A stretch of 64,000 nt of DNA from Allopontixanthobacter sediminis (GTDB taxonomy: Bacteria; Pseudomonadota; Alphaproteobacteria; Sphingomonadales; Sphingomonadaceae), in NCBI RefSeq assembly GCF_009828115.1, contig NZ_WTYL01000004.1, positions 1 to 64,000 on the forward strand. The letters are read 5' to 3'. Shown here piece by piece: positions 35,951-45,009 of the stretch. Below the pieces are notes generated by a model. It was not told the origin of the DNA. It saw nothing but the letters and a program-made list of their open reading frames with translations, and made no database searches. Each line of letters starts with the position of its first letter. The first letter of the stretch is position 1. A program made the position numbers and the translations under genes.

Positions 35951-36391
35951 ATGCAACATTCCGCATTTGTCCTCGCAGCCGCCAGCACCATCGTGCTTTG
36001 TGCGTGCACCACACCTTCTGACGAAGCAGCTATCCAGGATCCGGATGAGATGCAGACTGCAGACGATTGCCCGGTCATTGAAAGCGAGGGCTGGGCCGCA
36101 ACTATAGCTCCCGTGCCGGGAAGTCCGGATCGTAACCAGCTGACCATCACCGGGCGAGTCACCATGCCCACGCCGGGGTACACCTTCGCGTGGGAAGCGG
36201 GCCGGCTTGACCGGTCAGCTGTCCCGGCTTTCGAATTGCGGCTGCTGGCAAATGCGCCCGCCGGGATGGTTACCCAGGTGCTCGACACGCGGGAGGTGAG
36301 CTATTCCGGACCCGCCGCGGCGGCGCGTTACCGTTCCATCTCGATAACCTGCGAGGGACGGGTTCTGGGTACTATCGAGAGCGTCGGCTGA
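35951..36391 (+). CDS. predicted small lipoprotein
   Basis: 146 residues from ATG 35951. A signal peptide with a lipobox (MQHSAFVLAAASTIVLCACTT, Cys at about 20) is followed by an acidic linker (TPSDEAAIQDPDEMQTADD) and a beta-rich domain with two Cys (DDCPVIES and SITCEGRVLG) that could be disulfide-linked. I do not recognise the family with certainty. The upstream in-frame ATG at 35858 would bury the signal peptide and was rejected. It ends tail-to-tail with the HupE gene, three bases apart, with no terminator visible. Confidence 0.65.
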   Translation: MQHSAFVLAAASTIVLCACTTPSDEAAIQDPDEMQTADDCPVIESEGWAATIAPVPGSPDRNQLTITGRVTMPTPGYTFAWEAGRLDRSAVPAFELRLLANAPAGMVTQVLDTREVSYSGPAAAARYRSISITCEGRVLGTIESVG

Positions 36392-36394
36392 GCT

Positions 36395-37375
36395 TCAGAC
36401 GAGGATGCGGTCCAGCAGCCAGTAAGCCCCGGTGATCCCGATGGCATAGGACGCGAGCCGGATCCCGGTCTGCAGAGCTGGCTGGGATAGCCTGCGGACT
36501 GCGGCGAGCAACCCGAGAACGGCGAAGACCACCAGGATCTGCCCAGCCTCGACGCCAATATTGAACGCCAGCAATGCCGGAACGATGTCCCCTTCCGGCA
36601 AACCGATTGCGCTCAGCGCGCCCGCGAAGCCGAAGCCGTGAAGTAGCCCGAACAGCAGTGCGATCACCCATGGAAAGCGCAGGGTGAGGCTGGGAACGGT
36701 TCTGGATTTTCGCAAGATTTCCACGGCCATGAACACGATCGACAGCGCGATCAGCGCCTCGACCGGTTTCTGCGGCATCGACAGAAAGCCCAGAGCCGCC
36801 GCGGCCAGGGTGACCGAATGGGCCAGCGTGAAAGCCGTCGCCGCCACCACCACCGCGCGCGGGGTTCGCAGCAACAGGACCAGCGCGATGACGAACAGCA
36901 AGTGGTCCCACCCGGCAAGGATATGCTCCACGCCGATCACGAAATAACTCTGCAGGACTTGCCACGTGCTTGCCGGTCCCGTGACGGTTGCCGCGGGCGT
37001 TGCAGCGGTCAGCCGGTGGACCTGGACCGGCTGGTCCAGCGGTGCCAGCCGGACCAGCATGTCGCCCGGTCCGGACAGTGCAGGCACCGTAACCGTTCCG
37101 CCTGTCACGCCGCCAGCGCAGGATACCTGCCCGCTACCGATGATCGCCCCGCCGACGAAGCCCTGCTGCGGTTCTTCCCGGTAGCGGCAGGATCGCGGCA
37201 AGGTAGGTACCGGGATTGCACTGGTCGGCGGCTGGGCAAGCGGGAGCTTCCACGCAATCCGCCAGTCCCCGGCGCGCTGCTCGCTCATTTCGAGGTAGCC
37301 GGGCCGCAGTTCATCGGCGCTTGCCGTGCCGGGCATCCACAGCAGCATCAGGAACAATGCGGCCAGCGCTCTCAT
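36395..37375 (-). CDS. HupE/UreJ family membrane protein with extracytoplasmic N-terminal domain
   Basis: 326 residues. A signal peptide (MRALAALFLMLLWMPGTASA) leads to a 130-residue periplasmic domain with a Cys pair (PRSCRYRE, GQVSCAGG). Six or seven membrane helices follow, with GVEHILAGWDHLLFVIAL, FTLAHSVTLAAAA and LLFGLLHGFGFAGAL, the His-rich segments typical of HupE/UreJ proteins, often linked to nickel or cobalt. ATG 37375 overlaps the PPIase stop (ATGA). The longer open frame upstream is shadow of the PPIase. No hydrogenase or urease is nearby, so the substrate is open. Confidence 0.83.
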   Translation of the reverse strand: MRALAALFLMLLWMPGTASADELRPGYLEMSEQRAGDWRIAWKLPLAQPPTSAIPVPTLPRSCRYREEPQQGFVGGAIIGSGQVSCAGGVTGGTVTVPALSGPGDMLVRLAPLDQPVQVHRLTAATPAATVTGPASTWQVLQSYFVIGVEHILAGWDHLLFVIALVLLLRTPRAVVVAATAFTLAHSVTLAAAALGFLSMPQKPVEALIALSIVFMAVEILRKSRTVPSLTLRFPWVIALLFGLLHGFGFAGALSAIGLPEGDIVPALLAFNIGVEAGQILVVFAVLGLLAAVRRLSQPALQTGIRLASYAIGITGAYWLLDRILV

Positions 37376-38163
37376 TTCTGCACCGTCACCCGGTATGCGC
37401 CGCGCAGCAATTCGTAGGCGTCTTTCTTGCGCTGCGCTTCCGTGCTGCCGCGCCAGTCGGCTTCGACTTCGCCGCGAATTTCGGCCAGCGTTGGCGCCTT
37501 GCCGATCTCTCGCGCCCGGAGCCGGACAACGTGCCAGCCAAAGCCGGAGGCAACCGGGCCAGCCCATTTGCTTCCGGGTTCCAGGGTGTCGAGGGTGGCC
37601 GTGAAAGCGCGGCCGAGCCTGCCCTCCACTTCGCTGCGAGATGCATTTTCGAAGGCGGACGGCAGCGAAATTGATTCTCCGTTCGTTGGCGCACTTGTCA
37701 GCGCCGCTGCCGCCGCGGCGCGCTCCGCGAAATACATCTGGTCGAAACTGTAGCGCACGTCGGGTGCAAAACGTTCGGGATATTGCGCCAGCCACTCGGC
37801 CAGTACGTCGTCCGATACAACCGCGGTTTCCGCCATGCTTGCCGCAAGGTAGTCCATCTTGTTGGCGAGACGTTTACGCACCACGGTGTCGTCCCGGTCG
37901 AGGCCAAGGCGGATCGCCTCGCGGTAGAGCACTTCCTCGCGCAGGAAAATCTCCACCAGAGCATCCAGTTCCGCATCGGTCGGCGGGCGCTGCATGGTGC
38001 GCTCCCACTGCAGGGCCATCGCCGCGCGGTCCTCACGCGTAACCGTGATCGTCCTGCTGGCGGGATCGGCCGGTTCGCCCACCCATGCAAAATAGAGGAA
38101 CAGCGCGGCCGCCGCGGCCAGGAAATGCACGATCGGCTCGCGGGTCCAGGCGGGCAGCGTCAT
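37372..38163 (-). CDS. parvulin-type peptidyl-prolyl cis-trans isomerase, membrane-anchored
   Basis: 263 residues. One N-terminal membrane anchor (HFLAAAAALFLYFAWVG) is followed by a helical SurA/PpiC-like chaperone region (AELDALVEIFLREEVLYREAIRLGLDRDDTVVRKRLANKMDYL) and a degenerate rotamase part (WAGPVASGFGWHVVRL). It acts in the periplasm. The start overlaps the DUF3604 stop and the stop overlaps the HupE start (ATGA at both ends), so the three proteins are made together; it may fold one of its neighbours. Confidence 0.8.
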   Translation of the reverse strand: MTLPAWTREPIVHFLAAAAALFLYFAWVGEPADPASRTITVTREDRAAMALQWERTMQRPPTDAELDALVEIFLREEVLYREAIRLGLDRDDTVVRKRLANKMDYLAASMAETAVVSDDVLAEWLAQYPERFAPDVRYSFDQMYFAERAAAAAALTSAPTNGESISLPSAFENASRSEVEGRLGRAFTATLDTLEPGSKWAGPVASGFGWHVVRLRAREIGKAPTLAEIRGEVEADWRGSTEAQRKKDAYELLRGAYRVTVQK

Positions 38164-40076
38164 CTGGCGGGCGGCCCGATCCAGATCGGCGAGCTGTAGG
38201 CCCGTTCCTGCGCCACGGCATCATCCACCGCCTCGGGGGAAAGGGTCATGTCGAAGCGCAGGGCGTCGAACAGCGGCCAGCGCGGCGTGGGAATTTCCAG
38301 CACCCGGACGTAGTAGAACGCCCGCTCGCCGGCCCGGTAATCGGGGTCGGTCCAGACCGCGCGCAATTCGGGCGCGCCGATGGAGTTGGTGTAGCTTGCC
38401 TTGGCCCGGTCCACCGTATCGCCGACCGCGGGCACCTTGCCGTTTACCGGACGGCGCCTGGCATTGTCGGACCAGACAACATCGTAGACTTTTTCGCGCG
38501 CCGTGCCGTCCGCCGCGGTCCACCCCTTGATGATCTGCACCCGGTCGAGATGCGCCCCGTCCGGATCCTTCAGCGCCGATACCAGGAACCGAGGCGCCTT
38601 GCCGCCGTCCACCAGTTCGCCGCCCATCGGCACGCCGTTCTTGTAGCCGGCGCGCACCCAGTTTCCCTCGAACGCGTTGTCGGTGAAATCGAAACCGCCG
38701 AAAAACCGTACAACCATGCGCGGGCCCGTGGTGGCATAGACTTCCCGCCGCATCATCGCGTCGAAAATTTCCGCGCGGGTGTTGGCCCGGGCCCAGACCG
38801 CCGCGTAGCCACCGGCGAGATAGTTCCAGCCGAACCGGCCGACCTGCGTCCCGAGGTTCTGCGGGGCGTTGGCGCGGGCTGCGCTCGGTTCGTTGCCGGT
38901 GTGCTTGCCGAAGAAATTGTCCTCGTCCCCGGTGGCGAGCGAGGTGTGGCTGTCGGTCGAACCGATCATCCCGAACTTGTACGGATTTACCCCGGTCCGT
39001 TGCTCGATCGACAGGCCGCGCTTCAACGCCTCGCGGAGGTACTCGCCCGCATACATCGGATCGGCCTTCGCCCGCGACAGCGTCAGATTGCCGATATCCC
39101 AGCCCTTCTTGCCGAAATCCGCAAATTCGTCGTTGGGCGAAAGAAACGGATGCGTTTCGCTATCGCCCTTGATCTGGGTTGCTTCCACCACCGGTTCGCG
39201 GCTTGCGCGCCGCCGCGCGTATTCGGCCGACATCGGCCCGCCACCCGCATCGGTTAGCTCGAACATCAGCCCGTTGGACAGGTTGGAATTGTGCGGGATA
39301 GCCAGCACCTTGCCGCCGGTCGCCTGCTCGTAGGCATCCATGTAATCGAACAAGCCGCCGATTTCTTCGGTCAGGCCGGGGTAGGGCAGAACCTTCGACG
39401 TCCGTTCGATCCCGTCGCGGAACATGACCACCCGGTGAAGATTGTTGCCGTCCGGCTGATAGGTGTATTCGAACCCGGCGAGCGGGGTAAATTTGCCGGG
39501 ACGGTAATAGCGGTCGAGCACCCGGAGCTGGTCGTTCCAGATATCGGTCGCGGTCTCTTCGCGGCGCTCGGGGTCCATCATGGCTTCCGGCAAAGTGCCT
39601 GCTCCCGCGGCAGAAATGAGTTCCGCCGTCGCACGGGCCGATTGCTGCGGGGATTCGTGCATCATGTCATACCAGCGGCGCAGCGTTTCATCGCGGATCG
39701 CAATGCGCGGCGCGTCGTAAATGCGGCGCATGACCCCGAGGCCATCACTGTGATCGGCGATCACCAGGAAATCGAGCGGACGCGCGAGCTTCGCCTTGAT
39801 ACCGGTGGTCGAGGTGACTTCATCACCGCGCGCGAATTTGAGTGCGTCCTCAGGCCCAAGGCGTACGCCGAAGCCAAATGCGTCAATCGAATTGTCGGTG
39901 TGGAGGTGGGTATCGCCCCACAGGACAGTCTCGGGAAACTCGGTCAGTGCGATGGCCGCTTCGGCCTCGGCAACTTCGGCGGGATCGATCACGGCGGGGC
40001 GGGAAAGCCAGTATCCGCCCGCTGCCAGGACTACGGCGACAGCGCCGACCGCAGCGATTACCTTGATCTTGCCCAT
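38160..40076 (-). CDS. DUF3604 protein, membrane-anchored PHP-like hydrolase
   Basis: 638 residues from ATG 40076. An N-terminal anchor (IKVIAAVGAVAVVLAAGGYWL) precedes a domain with metal-site style motifs: WGDTHLHTDNSIDAFGFG, FLVIADHSDGLG, IPHNSN and GMIGSTDSH. These resemble PHP/metallophosphoesterase-like active sites, so a hydrolase facing the periplasm is likely, but no substrate is known for DUF3604. The frame continues upstream across the divergent bchI, which is shadow. First gene of the coupled DUF3604-PPIase-HupE operon. Confidence 0.85.
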   Translation of the reverse strand: MGKIKVIAAVGAVAVVLAAGGYWLSRPAVIDPAEVAEAEAAIALTEFPETVLWGDTHLHTDNSIDAFGFGVRLGPEDALKFARGDEVTSTTGIKAKLARPLDFLVIADHSDGLGVMRRIYDAPRIAIRDETLRRWYDMMHESPQQSARATAELISAAGAGTLPEAMMDPERREETATDIWNDQLRVLDRYYRPGKFTPLAGFEYTYQPDGNNLHRVVMFRDGIERTSKVLPYPGLTEEIGGLFDYMDAYEQATGGKVLAIPHNSNLSNGLMFELTDAGGGPMSAEYARRRASREPVVEATQIKGDSETHPFLSPNDEFADFGKKGWDIGNLTLSRAKADPMYAGEYLREALKRGLSIEQRTGVNPYKFGMIGSTDSHTSLATGDEDNFFGKHTGNEPSAARANAPQNLGTQVGRFGWNYLAGGYAAVWARANTRAEIFDAMMRREVYATTGPRMVVRFFGGFDFTDNAFEGNWVRAGYKNGVPMGGELVDGGKAPRFLVSALKDPDGAHLDRVQIIKGWTAADGTAREKVYDVVWSDNARRRPVNGKVPAVGDTVDRAKASYTNSIGAPELRAVWTDPDYRAGERAFYYVRVLEIPTPRWPLFDALRFDMTLSPEAVDDAVAQERAYSSPIWIGPPAR

Positions 40077-40230
40077 CCCGTTTTCCCCGCCCTTGACAGC
40101 CGCGCCGCCGATTTTCCGGTAGGCGGGCACAGCGTGCGGCAGAAACAGGTTGCAGGTCAAGACTGATCGACGGGGATGGGTGACCACAAGCCGCGCTTGC
40201 GGCGCCGCGCGCGTGTGATAGACAACCGCG

Positions 40231-41232
40231 ATGTCTGTATTTCCGTTCAGCGCCATCGTCGGGCAGCGTGAGATGAAACTGGCCCTCATGGTCGCGGCGG
40301 TCGATGCGCGGATCGGCGGGGTGATGATCTTCGGCGATCGCGGCACCGGCAAATCCACCGCCGCCCGCGCGCTGGCCGGAACCTTGCCGCCCATCCGGGC
40401 GGTCGAGGGATGCCGGTATAATTGTGAACCGGAAAATGCCGGAACCTGTCCCGATGCCTGCAGCAGCAAGCGGGTGCGCAAGATAGCGGTCCCTTTCGTG
40501 GACTTGCCGCTCGGCTCGACGGAAGACCGGGTGCTTGGGACACTCGATCTGGAAAAAGCGCTGGCGGCGGGCGAAAAGCATTTCGAACCGGGCCTGCTGG
40601 CCAAGGCGCACCGCGGGTTCCTGTATATCGACGAAATCAATCTGCTCGAAGACCATGTCGTCGACCTGTTGCTCGATGTCGCCGCATCGGGGGAGAACCT
40701 GGTGGAACGCGACGGGCTGAGCGTAAGGCACAAGGCGCGCTTCGTGCTGATCGGCAGCGGCAATCCGGAAGAAGGCGAACTCCGCCCGCAGTTGCTCGAC
40801 CGCTTCGGCCTGTCGGTGGAGGTGCGCACGCCCGACAGTATCGACGACCGGGTCGAAATCATGCGCCGCTGCGACGCGCAGGAACGCGATGCAGTCAAAT
40901 TCGCCGCCAAATGGAAGAGCGAAGACGCCAAGGTCCTGCGGAATATCGAACTGGCCAAGAAAGCCCTGCCGAAGGTCAAGACTTCGGCCAAGATCATGCG
41001 CAGTACTGCGACCCTGTGCCAGATGGTCGGCGCGGACGGGCTGCGCGGCGAACTGACGCTGATGCGCGCCGCGCGGGCGCTGGCCGCACTGGAAGGCGCG
41101 GGTTCGGTGACCATGGACCACCTCCGCACGCTCGCGCCGCTGGCTTTGCGTCACCGTCTGCGGCGCGACGTGCTGGACGAAACGGGATCGACGGTGCGGA
41201 TTGAAATGGCGCTGGAAGAACTGCCGGGGTGA
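40231..41232 (+). CDS. bchI: magnesium chelatase ATPase subunit I
   Basis: 333 residues of the AAA+ family with Walker A GDRGTGKST (35-43), Walker B in GFLYIDEINLLE, and the CPDAC-containing insertion after the Walker A region. BchI hexamers with BchD drive BchH-bound insertion of Mg2+ into protoporphyrin IX, the first committed bacteriochlorophyll step, in the cytoplasm. BchH is not in this window. It begins 154 bases from the divergent DUF3604 gene, and its TGA overlaps the bchD GTG. Confidence 0.97.
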   Translation: MSVFPFSAIVGQREMKLALMVAAVDARIGGVMIFGDRGTGKSTAARALAGTLPPIRAVEGCRYNCEPENAGTCPDACSSKRVRKIAVPFVDLPLGSTEDRVLGTLDLEKALAAGEKHFEPGLLAKAHRGFLYIDEINLLEDHVVDLLLDVAASGENLVERDGLSVRHKARFVLIGSGNPEEGELRPQLLDRFGLSVEVRTPDSIDDRVEIMRRCDAQERDAVKFAAKWKSEDAKVLRNIELAKKALPKVKTSAKIMRSTATLCQMVGADGLRGELTLMRAARALAALEGAGSVTMDHLRTLAPLALRHRLRRDVLDETGSTVRIEMALEELPG

Positions 41233-42920
41233 AGGAGGGGCCTGCCGCCGACCCGGCAATGGCCGACAGCCTGCTTGCAGCGCAGCTGTTCACTTTGCAC
41301 CCCATGAAATTCGGCGGGATTGTCCTGCGTGGATATGGCCCGGTTCGGGACCGGCTGCTTGATTTGATGACCGCCCAACTGGCCAAACAAGGCCCGGTCC
41401 TGCGAATGCCGATCAACGTCGATACCGAACAATTGCTCGGCGGGCTGGACCTGACCGAAACGCTCAGCCGTGGACGTGCGGTTCTGCGTCCGGGGCTGCT
41501 GGCGCGGGCTGCGGGCGGGGTGGTGATCGTCAGCATGGCGGAGCGGATTGCACCGGATATTGCCGCGCATCTGGCGCAGGCAATGGACCACCGTGAGGTC
41601 GCGGTGATCCTGCTCGATGACGGGATTGAGGTGGACGAAGCCCCACCCGCTGTTCTGCGCGAACGTGCCGCGTTCCACTGCGACTTGACGGCGGTACGCA
41701 CCCTCGATTTCGAACTTGATGGGCAGGAGGCACCATGGCGGCCCGCCCGCGCGCCTTCCAAGCATCAGCGTCAGGCGCTCGCGGCGACGGCGGCTGCGCT
41801 GGGGATACATTCAATGCGGCCGGTGCTGATGGCGGAACAAAGCGCGCGGGCGAGCGCCGCACTCGCCGAGGCCGGTATGGTACGGACGGAGGATTTCGAA
41901 ACGGCCATCCGGCTGGTGCTTGCGCCGCGGGCGACCCGGCGGCCAGAGGTGGCGGAACCCGCTCCCCCGCCACCCGCCGAACCGGATCAGCCCGGAGAGG
42001 ATTCGGGCCAATCGGAAGAGCAGCGACAGCAGGATGTCTCCCTGGATGACCTGCTGATCGAAGCCGCCGCCGCCTCCATCCCGCAGCATATACTCGACGG
42101 GATCGATCGCGGTACGCTGCGGTCGGCGGGCGGCCGGACGGGCAGTTCGGGCCAGAAAGAAAAATCCTCAAAACGGGGGCGTCCGCTCGGATCGAAGCCG
42201 GGCATTCCGGGCGACGGGCGGAAACTTGCGCTGATCGATACGCTGCGCGCAGCCGCCCCGTGGCAAGGCGCGCGGCGCGCCGGTTCGGGCAGCAAACAGA
42301 CGCTCCATATTCGCAAGTCGGATTTGCGGATCCGCCATTACGAACAGCGCCGGGAAAGCCTGACCATCTTCGCGGTCGATGCGTCGGGGTCGTCGGCCCT
42401 GTCGCGGCTCGCAGAAGCCAAGGGCGCGGTCGAACTGATGCTGGCGCAGGCGCATGTGAAGCGCTCACAAGTCGCTCTGATCGCATTTCGCCAGTCGGGT
42501 TCGGAAATCCTCCTGCCGCCGACACGCTCGTTGACCCGCGCCCGCCGCGCTCTCGGTGCCTTGCCGGGCGGAGGGGGGACTCCGCTTGCGGCCGGCCTGC
42601 TTGAAGCGCTGATGATGGCCGACGCGTCGTCCAAGCGCGGGCAGACTCCGACGATAGCAATCCTGACCGACGGCAAGGCCAATGTGACGCTCGCGGGAGA
42701 CGCTGACCGGTCTACCGCCATGCGGGAGGTCAGTGAGGTAAGCAAACGTGTCGCGGCGACGGGCCACCAGTCGATCGTGATCGATATCTCCCCCCGGCCC
42801 CGCGAGGAGGCGGCGCAGCTCGCCAGCGAATTGGGCGGCCGCTATCTCGCACTGCCGCGTGCGGGCAGCGCAGCTATGGTCGACGCGATCGAGAGTGTTG
42901 GCGAAGGTGCGCGGGCATGA
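41229..42920 (+). CDS. bchD: magnesium chelatase subunit D
   Basis: 563 residues. An N-terminal AAA-like domain without an intact Walker A (FGGIVLRGYGPVRDRLLD) is followed by a Pro/acidic linker at about 240-275 (PPPPAEPDQPGEDSGQSEEQ). A C-terminal von Willebrand A domain comes last, with the metal motif FAVDASGSSALSR and LTDGKANVT. It forms the platform of the Mg-chelatase motor with BchI. The start is a GTG overlapping the bchI stop (GTGA); ATG 41259 (MADSLLAAQL) is a possible alternative. bchO follows with an ATGA overlap. Confidence 0.96.
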   Translation: MKEGPAADPAMADSLLAAQLFTLHPMKFGGIVLRGYGPVRDRLLDLMTAQLAKQGPVLRMPINVDTEQLLGGLDLTETLSRGRAVLRPGLLARAAGGVVIVSMAERIAPDIAAHLAQAMDHREVAVILLDDGIEVDEAPPAVLRERAAFHCDLTAVRTLDFELDGQEAPWRPARAPSKHQRQALAATAAALGIHSMRPVLMAEQSARASAALAEAGMVRTEDFETAIRLVLAPRATRRPEVAEPAPPPPAEPDQPGEDSGQSEEQRQQDVSLDDLLIEAAAASIPQHILDGIDRGTLRSAGGRTGSSGQKEKSSKRGRPLGSKPGIPGDGRKLALIDTLRAAAPWQGARRAGSGSKQTLHIRKSDLRIRHYEQRRESLTIFAVDASGSSALSRLAEAKGAVELMLAQAHVKRSQVALIAFRQSGSEILLPPTRSLTRARRALGALPGGGGTPLAAGLLEALMMADASSKRGQTPTIAILTDGKANVTLAGDADRSTAMREVSEVSKRVAATGHQSIVIDISPRPREEAAQLASELGGRYLALPRAGSAAMVDAIESVGEGARA

Positions 42921-43822
42921 GCGGGCGCTATCCCGACTGGAACACGGACGGACGAAACTGGCCCAACCGCGCCGCCAGTCAATTCGTCGAGGCGGATGGC
43001 TACCATTGGCACGTGCAGTCCATGGGACCGGACCATCCGACCGCGCCGGTGTGCGTGCTAATCCACGGCACCGGCGCCGCCACCCACAGCTGGCGCGACC
43101 TGATGCCGCGGCTGGCACAGGATTTCCGTGTCATCGCGATGGATTTGCCGGGACATGGCTTCACCCGCCCGAATTTCAAACGGCGGGTCACCTTGCCGCT
43201 GATGGCCGGCTCGATCGTTGCCCTGCTCGACGAATTGGACGCCAGACCCGATCTGATAGTGGGTCACTCGGCCGGCGCGGCAATCGGGATGCAGATGATG
43301 CTGGATCGGGGCTGGAAGGTCCCGCTGGTTGGCCTCAACCCGGCGCTGATGCCGTTCCCGGGGCTTGCCGCGAAACTGTTTCCGCAGCTTGCCAAGATGC
43401 TGTTCACCAACCCGCTGGTGTCGCAGATTTTCGCCCGGATGGCGCGCTATCCCGGCGCCGTGGAGCGGTTCCTCGGCAAGGCGACCGGTTCCACCATCGA
43501 CCGGGCCGGCCTGAAGCAGTACGAAATCCTGATGAGCCGTTCGGGGCATTGTGACGGCGCGATCCGGATGATGGCCAGCTGGCGTCTGGAGCCGCTGCAG
43601 GCGCGGATGCAGGAACTGACCGGGCCTGTCCTGCTAGTCCATGCGGCAGGCGATACGGCTATTCCCCGCTCTGCCGTCAAGGGTGCCGCCGACCTGATCC
43701 CGCGCTGTACCTTCGAGGAGTTAAAGGGGGTAGGGCATCTTGCGCATGAGGAACGACCGGAGCAGGTTGCGCAGATGATCGGCGCATTCGTGGCCGACAT
43801 GACTGAACGGGAGGCGGGGTGA
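42917..43822 (+). CDS. bchO: BchO, alpha/beta hydrolase of the magnesium chelatase operon
   Basis: 301 residues with an alpha/beta-hydrolase fold: oxyanion segment LIHGTGAATHSW, nucleophile elbow VGHSAGA (S118), Asp in HAAGDTAIP and His in VGHLAHEE. BchO is always linked to bchID in purple bacteria. Its reaction has never been settled, and a role in Mg-porphyrin steps is only presumed. The start overlaps the bchD stop (ATGA), and the next short ORF begins on its last base. Confidence 0.93.
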   Translation: MSGRYPDWNTDGRNWPNRAASQFVEADGYHWHVQSMGPDHPTAPVCVLIHGTGAATHSWRDLMPRLAQDFRVIAMDLPGHGFTRPNFKRRVTLPLMAGSIVALLDELDARPDLIVGHSAGAAIGMQMMLDRGWKVPLVGLNPALMPFPGLAAKLFPQLAKMLFTNPLVSQIFARMARYPGAVERFLGKATGSTIDRAGLKQYEILMSRSGHCDGAIRMMASWRLEPLQARMQELTGPVLLVHAAGDTAIPRSAVKGAADLIPRCTFEELKGVGHLAHEERPEQVAQMIGAFVADMTEREAG

Positions 43823-43995
43823 TGGAACAGGGCGCGTTCGACAATCTTGGCTGGGTAGAGATCATCTTCACCAGCGCGGTCGCGCTCGGCATCGGATTCT
43901 GGCAATTGTGGTCGGTGAACCGCGAGATTGCCAAGGACAAGGAAAAGGCCGCGGCCCGGGACGCCCAGACCGGGACCGAGGCGGAGGGCGATTGA
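43822..43995 (+). CDS. 57-residue single-span membrane protein in the bchIDO operon, unknown function
   Basis: The ATG at 43822 shares its A with the bchO stop (TGATG), a strong sign of coupled translation, and AGGCGGGG lies just upstream. The product starts MEQGAFDNLGWVEIIFTSAV, has one membrane helix (about 12-31, ending FWQLWSVN), then a charged tail (REIAKDKEKAAARD). The topology resembles small accessory subunits of membrane complexes. I do not recognise it. It faces crtC, whose stop is six bases further on the other strand. Confidence 0.7.
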   Translation: MEQGAFDNLGWVEIIFTSAVALGIGFWQLWSVNREIAKDKEKAAARDAQTGTEAEGD

Positions 43996-44001
43996 CCGCC
44001 C

Positions 44002-45009
44002 CTATTCTCGCGGCATCTTGTACGGCAGCATGAACTGGATGACCGGGTTGACCAGCCGGTCGAGCGAGATGCTTTCCTGCACCGCCATCACCTTCTTGCC
44101 GAAAATCCGCATGGCCAGCGTCGAGCGGGCATAGAACGGCGAATCCTCCCAGGTCTTGATAACCGATGCATGGCCGCGGTCCGCCCGGGTCTGACGCTTC
44201 ATGCCCCATAATGTCGCGGGCAATGGCGCGACCAGCGGCAGTTCCTCCTCGTGCGGGGTACCGGTCTTGTCGAACCGCAGCGCGCTGCCGAAATGGCTGC
44301 CATCGCGCCGGTTGCCTTCATAGATCACCGCCACGTCCTCCCCCGCATGCGCGCGCGACCAGTGCCAGTCCCGAAAGCCGTCCTCGATCGGTTCGCTGCC
44401 GTGATTGCCGTCGAGATAGGCGCTGCCAGACCACGTCACGTCGGGCCGCTCCATCCGGACATCAATCCGTGCGCGCGGGGCGATGGTGTGCCAGTTATGC
44501 TTGCCTTCGACGTCGAGCTTGAACGAGCGGGAGTTCAGGACCTCCGGTGTCAGTACGATCCGGCCGGCAACCCGTCGCCGCCAGGGAATGCCGAGGCGGA
44601 TATCACGCTCCTCGATCTCGATGATCAGCCGGTCATTGTCCCACCGCATCGAACTCGGCCCGATCTGCACTGCGTCGCGATGCTGAACGGTGTCCGACTG
44701 GCCGCGCTCGGTCATCACCCAGCGCGCCCCGCCGCGGCCATACAGCGCAACGTTTAGACAGCTGTGATCGAGCGGGATGTTTCGGCCGGATTTACGGTAA
44801 TAAGGGGAGAACACGCTGCCGATGAAGGCGATGATCGTCAGCCCGAAGGACCCGTCATCGCTGATCGCATCGACATACCACCAGCGGTATCCCTGCGGCG
44901 GGACGACCGTGTCGAAATTCGGTCGGACAACACGGCTTCGCTCGCCAATTTCCCCGACAAGGCGGCCATCGGGACGCCCGCGCCAGGATGGGTCGCCCCG
45001 CCCGCGCAA
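44002..45009 (-). CDS. crtC: hydroxyneurosporene synthase / carotenoid 1,2-hydratase CrtC
   Basis: About 335 residues if the TTG at 45009 is used. CrtC adds water across the terminal double bond of acyclic carotenoids in the membrane. The family opening PPQGYRWWYVDAISDDG, IAFIGSVFSPYY, GSAYLDGNHGSEPIEDGFRDWHWSRA and the C-terminal LDRLVNPVIQFMLPYKMPR are all present. The conserved part begins at about 44915, yet there is no ATG, GTG or TTG in frame between there and 45009. TTG 45009 or ATG 45036 overlap crtD by 172 or 199 bases, while an ATT at 44949 after GGGGAA would fit homologues best. The start is therefore unresolved. Confidence 0.88.
   Translation of the reverse strand: MRGRGDPSWRGRPDGRLVGEIGERSRVVRPNFDTVVPPQGYRWWYVDAISDDGSFGLTIIAFIGSVFSPYYRKSGRNIPLDHSCLNVALYGRGGARWVMTERGQSDTVQHRDAVQIGPSSMRWDNDRLIIEIEERDIRLGIPWRRRVAGRIVLTPEVLNSRSFKLDVEGKHNWHTIAPRARIDVRMERPDVTWSGSAYLDGNHGSEPIEDGFRDWHWSRAHAGEDVAVIYEGNRRDGSHFGSALRFDKTGTPHEEELPLVAPLPATLWGMKRQTRADRGHASVIKTWEDSPFYARSTLAMRIFGKKVMAVQESISLDRLVNPVIQFMLPYKMPRE

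Noticed and set aside
33430-36288. 952-codon open frame on the minus strand
   Set aside because: It is antisense to the LacI and MFS genes, whose domains are clear. The translation is low-complexity Arg/Gly/Asp/Gln-rich, an effect of high-GC codon bias.
37376-37795. N-terminal extension of the HupE frame
   Set aside because: It lies inside the PPIase gene in another frame. The ATG at 37375 gives a signal peptide and an ATGA junction.
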